Shown here piece by piece: positions 11,346 to 23,800 of a stretch of DNA of 64,000 bases. Where the stretch lies: positions 152,424,114 through 152,488,113 of the forward strand of contig JAVIAB010000051.1 in the NCBI GenBank assembly GCA_032433765.1, read 5' to 3'. The stretch's first letter is position 1, and each line of letters starts with the position of its first letter. The notes beneath the pieces are model-generated. The model was not told where the DNA came from. It did no database searches and was given only the letters and a program-made list of their open reading frames with translations. Both the position numbers and the translations under genes were made by a program. The DNA comes from Megaustenia siamemsis. Lineage: Eukaryota > Mollusca > Gastropoda > Stylommatophora > Ariophantidae.

Positions 11346-13009
11346 AAAAGGGATGGATCGATTGGAGAACATCGAAATTGGATCGAACATGAGTCCACTT
11401 AGTCGCCAAGCCAGCGCGCATGCTTGTAGTTGTGCTGTCCAATCAAAACATTTAGTTGATTGTTTCTTTATAGCAAGGACACTTATTTTTACTCTTAATC
11501 AGATTTGGGAAGTTGACGACCATGACACTTCAATAACGGCTAAAGAAGGTAAAATAGGAGGCTCAATAAACAAGTAAACGATGCAATTACAAAATGAGGC
11601 AACAGATAACAGCTCAGCAGAATGTACTAACAGTTCAAGAGATAAATGTCGTTGGAGATACAATGTAGGCACCATTTCATGAAGTAACATCTGACTTCTT
11701 GAAACACATTTGTCTGATCATTGGAACGTACATTTACGTTCTTACGTCATGCTGCATGTTGTTATTTTGCAGTCGGGCTGTAGTATCTGTTTATTTCGGT
11801 TCTCCTGCTGTGAAACTGTGTCTTTCATATTTGATATTATCAAGAGAACATAATTCTTTAGATGACTCTCAAGACATTCTTCTGCGTATATATTTTTTAA
11901 AACAAAAATATCAACACAGAGAAAAGTATACATTCCAACGATACTTCCTCTTGAATAACTAATTTAAAAAGTTTAAATAAAAAAGACAAAAATAAAAAAA
12001 AATAGAGGCAAGCTAACAGTGTGATATCTAATAGAAAATAATGATGACGCCCACTTCCAGCCTTGACCTTATTCAGATGGTCAGATCAGCTCCAATGACC
12101 CGGATGTGCAAATCACAGCCCGGCTGAGGTTCTCTCCCCTCTCCTGATACATCCAGCCATCAAACTGACTGCTGGATGGGAACAAACTGGAATATTATGC
12201 TGGGCAGTTCCACTTGCCGCACATCCGTCGCGCGGAGTAGTCCCTTGAGAAGAATGAAGCTGCAGACAATTGAAGAGCAGTAAAAGAGGCAGAGAGAAAC
12301 CGAACGAGAGGCCACAATTTTCAACCGATTGCTTCTTTCACGGCTAGATCGTGTTGTGGAACAGAGAAATCTCGTTACTTTTCATTAGCGACTTGGGCGC
12401 CGACCTCTCAGCCTAACCTGACAGAAAAGAAGTACTTTTGGGCAACCCTGAAGCGAGCAAAAGAGCTATTGAGAAGCAAGTGCCAACGCAGACGCCTATT
12501 GGAGGGAAAAGCTTGTGATGGCATTATTTGGAAATCTGTTAAATTTGTTATTTTAAGACGGGTCAGTTGATACTGGCTGCCGCACTGAGAAATCTTGTTA
12601 GCAGTCGTCTTTTCGAGTAGTCGTATGAATTATAGAATAATTCAACGGATAAATGTTGAAATTTGTAAGGAAATGAATAGAGAATAGAAAAAAAAAAAAA
12701 CAAAGATGAACTTGATGTGTGAGAGTCTTAGTTACCTGTGCAATATACGAAATGAACTTTTCAGTTAAACTCAGGAGGATTTACCTGTCTCAGGTATCTA
12801 CTGCTTATATTGTTCAAAGTGTGATTACTTATCACACTCCTCCCTTCTCCTTTTCCTTTTCCACGTTTCCCTTCTCGTCTAAATCTTTCGTTCTTTCTCT
12901 TCAGTCGAGAGCTTCTACTAATGTCACTAGTTATCTCACCTCTCTCTTTGTCATTCGTGTCTTTCACTCGCCACCTCCATCATCTTCATCCCCTCTCTTT
13001 TCTTCATCA
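11346..13009. other. Unassigned sequence
   Basis: No gene recognised over about 1.7 kb. The stretch 12,060-12,560 is more GC-rich than its surroundings and unique-looking, but all frames are short. From 12,830 the sequence becomes pyrimidine-rich on the plus strand as it approaches the 17-bp array. Confidence 0.45.
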
Positions 13010-14735
13010 TGTACCTCTCCCATGCATCTACCTGTCCCATGCCTCTACCTCTGCCATGCCTCTACATCTCCCATACCTCTACTCCCAAGCCTCTACCTCT
13101 ACCATACCTCTACCTCTCCCAAGCCTCTACTCTTCCCATGCCTCTACCTCTCCCAAGCCTTTACCTCTCCCAAGCCTCTACCTCTCCCAAGCCTCTACTC
13201 TTCCCATACCTCTCCCAAGCCTCTACCTCTCCCAAGCCTCTACCTCTCCCAAGTCTCTACCTCTCCCAAGCCTCTACCCTTCCATACCTCTACTCCCAAG
13301 CCTCTACCTCTACCATACCTCTACCTCTCCCAAGCGTCTACTCTTCCCATACCTCTACCTCTCCCAAGCCTCTACCCATTCCATACCTCTACTCCCAAGC
13401 CTCTACCTCTACCATACCTCTACCTCTCCCAAGCCTCAACCCTTCCTATACCTCTACCTCTCCCAAGCCTCTGCCCCTCCCATACCTCTACCTCTCCCAT
13501 GTCTCTACCCCTCCCTCCCATACCTCTACCCCTCCCATACCTCTACCTCTCCCATGTCTCTACCCCTCCCTCCCATACCTCTACCCCTCCCATACCTCTA
13601 CCTCTCCCATACCTCTACCCCTCCCATACCTCTACCTCTCCCATACCTCTACCCCTCCCTCCCATACCTCTACCTCTCCCAAGCCTCTACCCCTCCCATG
13701 CCTTTACCTCTGCCATGGCTTTACCTCTCCCATGCCTCTACTTCTTCCAAGCCTTTACCTCTCCCATGCCTCTACTTATCCCATACCTCTACCTCTCCCA
13801 AGCCTCTACCTCTCCCAAGCCTCTACCTCTCCCAAGCCTCTACCTCTCCCAAGCCTCTACCTCTCCCAAGCCTCTACCTCTCCCAAGTCTCTACCTCTCC
13901 CAAGCTTCTACCTCTCCTAAGTCTCTACCTCTCCCACGCCGCTACCTCTCCCAAGCCTCTACCTCTCCCGAGCCTCTACCCCTCCCATACCTCTACTCCC
14001 AAGCCTCTACCTCTACCATACCTCTACCATACCTCTACCTCTCCCAAGCCTCTACTCTTCCCATGCCTCTACCTCTCCCAAGCCTCTACCTCTCCCAAGC
14101 CTCTACCTCTCCCAAGCCTCTACTCTTCCCATACCTCTCCCAAGCCTCTACCTCTCCCAAGCCTCTACCTCTCCCAAGCTTCTACCTCTCCCAAGTCTCT
14201 ACCTCTCCCAAGCCTCTACCCCTCCCATACCTCTACCTCTCCCAAGCCTCTACCCCTTCCATACCTCTACTCCCAAGCCTTTACCTCTACCATACCTCTA
14301 CCTCTCCCAAGCCTCTACTCTTCCCATACCTCTACCTCTCCCAAGCCTCAACCCTTCCCATACCTCTACCTCTCCCAAGCCTCTACCCCTCCCATACCTC
14401 TACCTCTCGCAAGCCTCAACCCTTCCCATACCTCTACCTCTCCCAAGCCTCTACCCCTCCCATACCTCTACCTCTCCCAAGCCTCAACCCTTCCCATACC
14501 TCTACCTCTCCCAAGCCTCTACCCCTCCCATACCTCTACCTCTCCCAAGCCTCTACCCTCCCATACCTCTACCTCTCCCAAGCCTCAACCCTTCCCATAC
14601 CTCTACATCTCGCAAGCCTCTACCTCTCTCATACCTCTACCCCTCCCATACCTCTACCCCTCCCATAACTTTACCCCTCTCATACCTCTACCTCTCCCAA
14701 GCCTCTACCTCTTCTAAGCCTCTACCTCTATCATG
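13010..14735. repeat. 17-bp minisatellite CTCTACCTCTCCCAAGC, about 100 copies
   Basis: Main unit CTCTACCTCTCCCAAGC, with variants CTCTACCCCTCCCATAC, CTCTACTCTTCCCATAC and short forms missing three or six bases. The unit contains no stop codon in any plus-strand frame, so overlapping open frames of about 650, 600 and 300 codons cover it. The longest (12719-14668) starts in unique sequence but has no domain, and its repeat part reads Pro/Leu/Tyr/Ser in whichever phase. I treat this as a repeat, not a gene. Confidence 0.93.
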
Positions 14736-14821
14736 TCTTCCACACCGTTTATATCATCACAATTCTCTCAACCTTTCAAGGCTTACATCCATTTTTCCTT
14801 ATTCGTCAACTATCCACACCA

Positions 14822-14866
<45 letters not shown>

Positions 14867-14867
14867 A
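14822..14867. repeat. (CT)n microsatellite
   Basis: CT run of about 46 bp with one TTT interruption. Confidence 0.97.
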
Positions 14868-15340
14868 TACGTCACTATCACTCATTTTCCCTATTACCAT
14901 TTCTGTTACCGTTTTCATAACTTGTCAATCTCTCTAAAGACTTTTATCCTTTTATCCTTCTCACTCGCTCACTTGTACATTTTACAATATTTTACTTCAC
15001 GAAATCTCCTCCCGTTCTCATTTTTTCAACCAAACGCACTTTCCAATCCCCGCACATATCCGCACCTCTCTCATCGTTATTTTATCTCTCTCGCTGTTGC
15101 CTATAGCGCTAGCAGTGTTCTGCTCTTATCATTTGTGCAGACAAGTGTCACGTGATACTTCTGCTAACAGTTAAGCATGTGCAGGTATGCTCATGTGTGT
15201 CTGCACCTGCCTGTTGTATTGCCACGTAATATGTTTGTGTGTACATACATTAATTCAGACTCATATTAGCTGTTTCCGCCTTGTCAGCCGCCCATGTCAC
15301 TTCATGTCCAGTGGGTGCCTGGACAAGCCCCGGACCACAG
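14868..15340. other. Unassigned sequence
   Basis: No recognised gene or repeat. Short frames only. Confidence 0.5.
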
Positions 15341-15575
15341 TAAGTAAAGTGTCCCGTCACGCCGAATGGCGTATAGGGAAGGTGTTAGTGACCATCGGCA
15401 CATGATTTTTGGAGAGTAGTGTGGTCGGTATTACGCCCGTGCCGCTTTACTTCCCTGAAAAAAATCGGTACCCATTTACGGCTGGGTGAACGCGGAATCC
15501 GTCGGTCAGGATAGAACCCGACCTTTAGTCCTTTGTAGCGCAGTTCACTAACGACTGAGCTATCACGGGTCCCTT
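15341..15575 (-). mobile_element. tRNA-derived SINE, copy 2, with target-site duplication
   Basis: Same element as at 2379-2612, reading on the minus strand. The head is ACCCGTGATAGCTCAGTCGT, box B is degenerate (GGTTCTATCC), and the tail reads CGTGACGGGACACTTTACTT. The flanks CCGGACCACAG (15330-15340) and CCAGACCACAG (15576-15586) match at 10 of 11 positions and look like a target-site duplication, as expected if a LINE's machinery integrated it. About 10 bases are missing near the middle of the 3' half relative to the other copies. Confidence 0.9.
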
Positions 15576-15589
15576 CCAGACCACAGGGA

Positions 15590-15879
15590 ATTGACCTATT
15601 TTCCTTTTTTTGTTGAGAGTCTAGCATGTTATCGCTATGTAGTTAGATTTATGTGTATATCCTTATATATTTTTGTGTTGTTGTTTGTTGTTCCAGCTGA
15701 AGGTATTCTTGGCCGCAACATCGTTCTACTTTTGTTTTATTTCTCACCTACGTAAAGGTGTTACCATAAAAAAATTTCCTTTTTTAAAAATTCCATTAGC
15801 TGTTTTGTAGTTTATCAAATAATTCACATACTGCAACGTACTATCACATACAGACATATAGTGTCACTGACGAATGTTG
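15590..15879. other. Unassigned sequence
   Basis: AT-rich, no recognised feature. Confidence 0.5.
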
Positions 15880-16068
15880 GTACTAACCCACATAAATATG
15901 GACCGAGGCAGACAAGAGAATCGCTACGCAGAACAATTCATAGGGAAGGCTTAACTTTGGGACTAAGAAAGAACAAAACACTAAGAGAACTAGCAGCAAA
16001 TCGTCAGTTGCGGAGAACTATGAATTCCCTCTTCTGTGCCGTCTTTGGCCTGAGAGGAAAATGAATGA
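15880..16068 (+). pseudogene. LINE ORF2 extreme C-terminus (family 2)
   Basis: Reads PRQTRESLRRTIHREGLTLG then LRKNKTLRELAANRQLRRTM and FGLRGK before a stop near 16062. It matches the end of the 10840-11345 fragment (GRPRESLCRTINRK) and supplies the C-terminus lost there. The 5' truncation is immediate, with nothing upstream of the PR(Q)T motif recognisable. Confidence 0.8.
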
Positions 16069-16225
16069 ATTAATGTAATGCTATATTAAAGATTCATATT
16101 TCAGTTATGTTCTGTATGGGTGAAAGTATAATATCATTATACATATCAGATAAATCTCTTGTTACATCACAACACCAACAAGCTATTTGACATGATAAAA
16201 TATTCCAACATGATATACGGTTCAC

Positions 16226-16650
16226 ATGACTTTATTATCAGATTTGTCATCATCATCAAGTACCATATCTCTCCACAAATTTCTATCACAACAGTTATTT
16301 ATCATTTCTGTTGTTGACTTTCTGCCAAGCCATTCTCTTAAGCTGTCTGGTATCTTTTCTCTTTGCTTCCCTCTATCTCTTCGTCCCTCAATTTTCCCAG
16401 TTATTACAATACATTCCAGCTGTTTTCTTCTCAATACATGACCAAAAAATGATGATTGTTTCTTCCTAATATTGGAAATTAGTTCTCCTCTTGCATTAGT
16501 CTCTTTCAGAACGTTTTCATTACTCTTCTTAGCTGTCCATGGTATTCTCAACATTCTTCTGTAAAACCATATTTCTACAGCCTCCAGTGATTTTCTTGTC
16601 TGATTTGTACTGATAACATTTAGGCTTTCTCAAGTTTTGATCAAATACCT
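16226..16650 (-). pseudogene. LINE ORF2 C-terminal fragment (family 1)
   Basis: Minus-strand reading: TRKSLEAVEIWFYRRMLRIP, WTAKKSNENVLKETNARGEL, KQSSFFGHVLRRKQLECIVI, TGKIEGRRDRGKQREKIPDS and GRKSTTEMINNCCDRNLWRD, all in one frame to about 16235. This is the longest uninterrupted copy of this C-terminal domain in the window. The 3' end carries a short GAT run. The RT palm is absent. Confidence 0.9.
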
Positions 16651-16676
16651 TGCTCGTCTTAGAATCATAAATACGG

Positions 16677-16746
16677 GTCACTGGACATGAAGAGTCACTG
16701 GACGTGAAGAGTCACTGGACATGAAGAGTCACTGGACATGAAGAGA
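16677..16746. repeat. 17-bp tandem repeat, 4 copies
   Basis: GTCACTGGACATGAAGA repeated four times with one C-to-T type change (GACGTGAAGA). Confidence 0.93.
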
Positions 16747-17054
16747 TGTGTCTATTACTTTAGATTGTGGACAAGATAAACACTGGAATATTTATGGACA
16801 AGTTCCTACTGAGTTAGTTAAGATGCATATTAGCACAAGAGACGCTAATTGTGTATAAGTTGATGTACCATCGGCAGACAACGTAAGAGAAGAAGTTGAC
16901 ACATCTTATATAGTTTCTAGTGGGTAGATAATATCGAGAATGGACAGGAATATCTTTTATTGTATTGCAGAGAGCTGCTATAAATCGCAATGACTGGAAG
17001 CAAATTGTGAAAATGTCATCTATGGTGTCCCAGCGATCGACAAGGTTACGGGAT

Positions 17055-17128
17055 AATTGATTGATTGATTGACTGACTGATTGATTGATTGACAGATTGG
17101 TTGATTGACAGATTGATTGATAGCTTAA
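17055..17128. repeat. (TTGA)n-like microsatellite
   Basis: Imperfect GATT/GACT words over about 75 bp. Confidence 0.85.
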
Positions 17129-17873
17129 TGAGATACTAGTAAATGCAAACAATTTTTCTAAGAGATTTAATACAAAATAGGCTAAAGGAATTAAACAAAA
17201 CACACTTGAAGAAGTGATTGGTAGTTCCAGCAGTCAGGATATAAACTAATGAAACATTTCAGTTGTTGATTGTTTACAATTTAAGGTAATTAGATAGGTC
17301 TTTTGCAATCCTAGATACGCCATTTTAACACGTCATAGAAGATGTCTGCCAAGTCAGTTGCTTCATTGTGTTGCAGGAGAGCAATGTTAGAGAACTGGTT
17401 CGACCCGGATCGACGGCCTCCAGCTGAACACAGATTTAAATGGATACCGGATATTTTTTGGGAAAGAAATACAGCAATGGCGCAATTCTGACCATATATC
17501 CACAAATGTGTCAAAGTTAAGAAATTAATATGGCAGTAGCTCCATGTACCATACATGACCACGACGAGAGGGAGTTCTTCATACTCTTCAACAAAATACG
17601 TCAACACATGGTGGAAGATGTCTGTTTATGGAACGATATTCAGATTTACAGCATCGGCCTGAATGTGAAAACATGACAAGACTGCTATGCTGATATTTTT
17701 TAAAGGACAAGTTGTGGGAGTAAATTTACTGGCAGATATGATCAATTGAGTCAGAGGTGATGAGCTATGTTGAATGGAGCAAGCTCAGCGTTAGTTCAGG
17801 CTTTCAATTATATCCTTGTTCTTTCCCCTATAAGCGTTGCCTTGTGCTGTGTTTTACAATTTTTGGTTCCGGT
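17129..17873. other. Unassigned sequence before the large satellite
   Basis: No gene recognised. A 98-codon minus-strand frame (17311-17607) has no motif I can name. Confidence 0.45.
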
Positions 17874-20800
17874 AATTCTCCTACAGCACCCATGTCTTCT
17901 AGACTTCTTTCCTGTCCTCTAGTTGACTTCATTCTCCTACAGCACTCATGTCATCTAGACTGCTTTCCTGTCGTCTAGTTGACTTCATTCTCATACAGCA
18001 CCCATGTCTTCTAGACTGCTTTCCTGTCCTCTAGTTGACTTCATTCTCCTACATCACCCACGTCTTCTAGACTGCTTTCCTGTCCTCTAGTTGACTTCAT
18101 TCTCCTACAGCACTCATGTCTTCTAGACTGCTTTCCTGTCGTCTAGTTGACTTCATTCTCCTACAGCACCCATGTCTTCTAGACTTCTTTCCTGTCCTCT
18201 AGTTGACTTCATTCTCCTACAGCACCCACGTCTTCTAGACTTCTTTCCTGTCCTCTAGTTGACTTCATTCTCCTACAGCACTCATGTCATCTAGACTGCT
18301 TTCCTGTCGTCTAGTTGACTTCATTCTCATACAGCACCCATGTCTTCTAGACTGCTTTCCTGTCCTCTAGTTGACTTCATTCTCCTACATCACCCACGTC
18401 TTCTAGACTGCTTTCCTGTCCTCTAGTTGACTTCATTCTCCTACAGCACTCATGTCTTCTAGACTGCTTTCCTGTCCTCTAGTTGACTTCATTCTCCTAC
18501 AGCACTCATGTCTTCTAGACTGCTTTCCTGTCCTCTAGTTGACTTCATTCTCCTACAGCACCCATGTCTTCTAGACCGCTTTCCTGTCCTCTAGTTGACT
18601 TCATTCTCCTACAGCACCCATGTCTTCTAGACTGCTTTCCTGTCCTCTAGTTGACTTCATTCTCCTACAGCACTCATGTCTTCTAGACTGCTTTCTTGTC
18701 CTTTAGTTGACTTCATTCTCCTACAGCACCCATGTCTTCTAGACTGCTTTCTTGTCCTTTAGTTGACTTCATTCTCCTACAGGACCCACGTCTTCTAGAC
18801 TGCTTTCCTGTCCTTTAGTTGACTTCATTCTCCTACAGCACTCATGTCTTCTAGACTGATTTCCTGTCCTCTAGTTGACTTCATTCTCCTACAGCACTCA
18901 TGTCTTCTAGACTGCTTTCTTGTCCTTTAGTTGACTTCATTCTCCTACAGCACCCATGTCTTCTAGACTGCTTTCCTGTCCTCTAGTTGACTTCATTCTC
19001 CTACAGCACTCATGTCTTCTAGACTGCTTTCTTGTCCTTTAGTTGACTTCATTCTCCTACAGCACCCATGTCCTCTAGACTGCTTTCCTGTCCTCTAGTT
19101 GACTTCATTCTCCTACAGCACTCATGTCTTCTAGACTGCTTTCCTGTCCTCTAGTTGACTTCATTCTCCTACAGCACTCATGTCTTCTAGACTGCTTTCC
19201 TGTCCTTTAGTTGACTTCATTCTCCTACAGCACTCATGTCTTCTAGACTGCTTTCCTGTCCTCTAGTTGACTTCATTCTCCTACAGCACCCATGTCTTCT
19301 AGACTTCTTTCCTGTCCTCTAGTTGACTTCATTCTCCTACAGCACTCATGTCTTCTAGACTGCTTTCCTGTCCTCTAGTTGACTTCATTCTCCTACAGCA
19401 CTCATGTCTTCTAGACTGCTTTCCTGTCCTCTAGTTGACTTCATTCTCCTACAGCACTCATGTCTTCTAGACTGCTTTCTTGTCCTCTAGTTGACTTCAT
19501 TCTCCTACAGCACCCATGTCTTCTAGACTGCTTTCTTGTCCTTTAGTTGACTTCATTCTCCTACAGCACTCATGTCTTCTAGACTGCTTTCCTGTCCTCT
19601 AGTTGACTTCATTCTCCTACAGCACTCATGTCTTCTAGACTGCTTTCTTGTCCTTTAGTTGACTTCATTCTCCTACAGCACCCATGTCTTCTAGGCTGCT
19701 TTCCTGTCCTCTAGTTGACTTCATTCTCCTACAGCACTCATGTCTTCTAGACTGCTTTCTTGTCCTCTAGTTGACTTCATTCTCCTACAGCACCCATGTC
19801 TTCTAGACTTCTTTCCTGTCCTCTAGTTGACTTCATTCTCCTACAGCACTCATGTCTTCTAGACTGCTTTCCTGTCCTCTAGTTGACTTCATTCTCCTAC
19901 AGCACTCATGTCTTCTAGACTGCTTTCCTGTCCTCTAGTTGACTTCATTCTCCTACAGCACTCATGTCTTCTAGACTGCTTTCTTGTCCTCTAGTTGACT
20001 TCATTCTCCTACAGCACCCATGTCTTCTAGACTGCTTTCTTGTCCTTTAGTTGACTTCATTCTCCTACAGCACTCATGTCTTCTAGACTGCTTTCCTGTC
20101 CTCTAGTTGACTTCATTCTCCTACAGCACTCATGTCTTCTAGACTGCTTTCTTGTCCTTTAGTTGACTTCATTCTCCTACAGCACCCATGTCTTCTAGGC
20201 TGCTTTCCTGTCCTCTAGTTGACTTCATTCTCCTACAGCACTCATGTCTTCTAGACTGCTTTCTTGTCCTTTAGTTGACTTCATTCTCCTACAGCACCAT
20301 GTCTTCTAGACTGATTTCCTGTCCTCTAGTTGACTTCATTCTCCTACAGCACTCATGCCTTCTAGACTGCTTTCCTGTCCTCTAGTTGACTTCATTCTCC
20401 TACAGCACTCATGCCTTCTAGACTGCTTTCCTGTCCTCTAGTTGACTTCATTCTCCTACAGCACTCATGTCTTCTAGACTGATTTCCTGTCGTCTAGTTG
20501 ACTTCATTCTCCTACAGCACTCATGTCTTCTAGACTGCTTTCCTGTCCTCTAGTTGACTTCATTCTCCTACAGCACTCATGTCTTCTAGACTGCTTTCTT
20601 GTCCTTTAGTTGACTTCATTCTCCTACAGCACCATGTCTTCTAGGCTGCTTTCCTGTCCTCTAGTTGACTTCATTCTCCTACAGCACTCATGTCTTCTAG
20701 ACTGCTTTCTTGTCCTTTAGTTGACTTCATTCTCCTACAGCACCATGTCTTCTAGACTGATTTCCTGTCCTCTAGTTGACTTCATTCTCCTACAGCACTC

Positions 20801-23800
20801 ATGCCTTCTAGACTGCTTTCCTGTCCTCTAGTTGACTTCATTCTCCTACAGCACTCATGCCTTCTAGACTGCTTTCCTGTCCTCTAGTTGACTTCATTCT
20901 CCTACAGCACTCATGTCTTCTAGACTGATTTCCTGTCCTCTAGTTGACTTCATTCTCCTACAGCACTCATGTCTTCTAGACTGCTTTCCTGTCCTCTAGT
21001 TGACTTCATTCTCCTACAGCACTCATGTCTTCTAGACTGCTTTCTTGTCCTTAGTTGACTTCATTCTCCTACAGCACCCATGTCTTCTAGACTGCTTTCC
21101 TGTCCTCTAGTTGACTTCATTCTCCTACAGCACTCATGCCTTCTAGACTGCTTTCCTGTCCTCTAGTTGACTTCATTCTCCTACAGCACTCATGCCTTCT
21201 AGACTGCTTTCCTGTCCTCTAGTTGAACTTCATTCTCCTACAGCACTCATGTCTTCTAGACTGATTTCCTGTCCTCTAGTTGACTTCATTCTCCTACAGC
21301 ACCATGTCTTCTAGACTTCATTCCTGTCCTCTAGTTGACTTCATTCTCCTACAGCACTCATGTCTTCTAGACTGCTTTCCTGTCCTCTAGTTGACTTCAT
21401 TCTCCTACAGCACTCATGTCTTCTAGACTGCTTTCCTGTCCTCTAGTTGACTTCATTCTCCTACAGCACCATGTCTTCTAGACTGCTTTCCTGTCCTCTA
21501 GTTGACTTCATTCTCCTACAGCACTCATGTCTTCTAGACTGCTTTCTTGTCCTTTAGTTGACTTCATTCTCCTACAGCACCCATGTCTTCTAGACTGCTT
21601 TCTTGTCCTTTAGTTGACTTCATTCTCCTTCAGCACCCATGTCTTCTAGACTGCTTTCCTGTCCTTTAGTTGACTTCATTCTCCTACAGCACTCATGTCT
21701 TCTAGACTGATTTCCTGTCCTCTAGTTGACTTCATTCTCCTACAGCACTCATGTCTTCTAGACTGCTTTCTTGTCCTTTAGTTGACTTCATTCTCCTACA
21801 GCACCCATGTCTTCTAGACTGCTTTCCTGTCCTCTAGTTGACTTCATTCTCCTACAGCACTCATGTCTTCTAGACTGCTTTCCTGTCCTTTAGTTGACTT
21901 CATTCTCCTACAGCACTCATGTCTTCTAGACTGCTTTCCTGTCCTTTAGTTGACTTCATTCTCCTACAGCACCCATGTCTTCTAGACTTCTTTCCTGTCC
22001 TCTAGTTGACTTCATTCTCCTACAGCACCATGTCTTCTAGACTTCTTTCCTGTCCTCTAGTTGACTTCATTCTCCTACAGCACTCATGTCTTCTAGACTG
22101 CTTTCCTGTCCTCTAGTTGACTTCATTCTCCTACAGCACTCATGTCTTCTAGACTGCTTTCCTTGTCCTCTAGTTGACTTCATTCTCCTACAGCACCCAT
22201 GTCTTCTAGACTGCTTTCTTGTCCTTTAGTTGACTTCATTCTCCTACAGCACTCATGTCTTCTAGACTGCTTTCCTGTCCTCTAGTTGACTTCATTCTCC
22301 TACAGCACTCATGTCTTCTAGACTGCTTTCTGTCCTCTAGTTGACTTCATTCTCCTACAGCACTCATGTCTTCTAGACTGCTTTCCTGTCCTCTAGTTGA
22401 CTTCATTCTCCTACAGCACTCATGTCTTCTAGACTGCTTTCTGTCCTCTAGTTGACTTCATTCTCCTACAGCACCATGTCTTCTAGACTGCTTTCCTGTC
22501 CTCTAGTTGACTTCATTCTCCTACAGCACTCATGTCTTCTAGACTGCTTTCCTGTCCTCTAGTTGACTTCATTCTCCTACAGCACTCATGTCTTCTAGAC
22601 TGCTTTCCTGTCCTCTAGTTGACTTCATTCTCCTACAGCACTCATGTCTTCTAGACTGCTTTCTTGTCCTCTAGTTGACTTCATTCTCCTACAGCACCCA
22701 TGTCTTCTAGACTGCTTTCTTGTCCTTAGTTGACTTCATTCTCCTACAGCACTCATGTCTTCTAGACTGCTTTCCTGTCCTCTAGTTGACTTCATTCTCC
22801 TACAGCACTCATGTCTTCTAGACTGCTTTCTGTCCTTAGTTGACTTCATTCTCCTACAGCACCATGTCTTCTAGCTGCTTTCCTGTCCTCTAGTTGACTT
22901 CATTCTCCTACAGCACTCATGTCTTCTAGACTGCTTTCCTGTCCTCTAGTTGACTTCATTCTCCTACAGCACCATGTCTTCTAGACTGCTTTCCTGTCCT
23001 CTAGTTGACTTCATTCTCCTACAGCACTCATGCTTCTAGACTGCTTTCCTGTCCTCTAGTTGACTTCATTCTCCTACAGCACTCATGTCTTCTAGACTGC
23101 TTTCCTGTCCTCTAGTTGACTTCATTCTCCTACAGCACTCATGTCTTCTAGACTGCTTTCCTGTCCTCTAGTTGACTTCATTCTCCTACAGCACTCATGT
23201 CTTCTAGACTGCTTTCCTGTCCTCTAGTTGACTTCATTCTCCTACAGCACTCATGTCTTCTAGACTGCTTTCCTGTCCTTTAGTTGACTTCATTCTCCTA
23301 CAGCACCATGTCTTCTAGACTGCTTTCCTGTCCTCTAGTTGACTTCATTCTCCTACAGCACTCATGTCTTCTAGACTGCTTTCCTGTCCTCTAGTTGACT
23401 TCATTCTCCTACAGCACTCATGTCTTCTAGACTGCTTTCCTGTCCTTAGTTGACTTCATTCTCCTACAGCACTCATGTCTTCTAGACTGCTTTCCTGTCC
23501 TCTAGTTGACTTCATTCTCCTACAGCACCATGTCTTCTAGACTGCTTTCCTGTCCTCTAGTTGACTTCATTCTCCTACAGCACTCATGTCTTCTAGACTG
23601 CTTTCCTGTCCTCTAGTTGACTTCATTCTCCTACAGCACTCATGTCTTCTAGACTGCTTTCCTGTCCTCTAGTTGACTTCATTCTCCTACAGCACTCATG
23701 TCTTCTAGACTGCTTTCTTGTCCTCTAGTTGACTTCATTCTCCTACAGCACCATGTCTTCTAGACTGCTTTCTTGTCCTTAGTTGACTTCATTCTCCTAC

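Noticed and set aside
12719..14717. Overlapping Pro/Leu/Tyr-rich frames of about 650 and 600 codons
   Set aside because: They lie on a 17-bp repeat whose unit has no stop in any plus frame. Several plus frames are open at once, which a real gene would not need.
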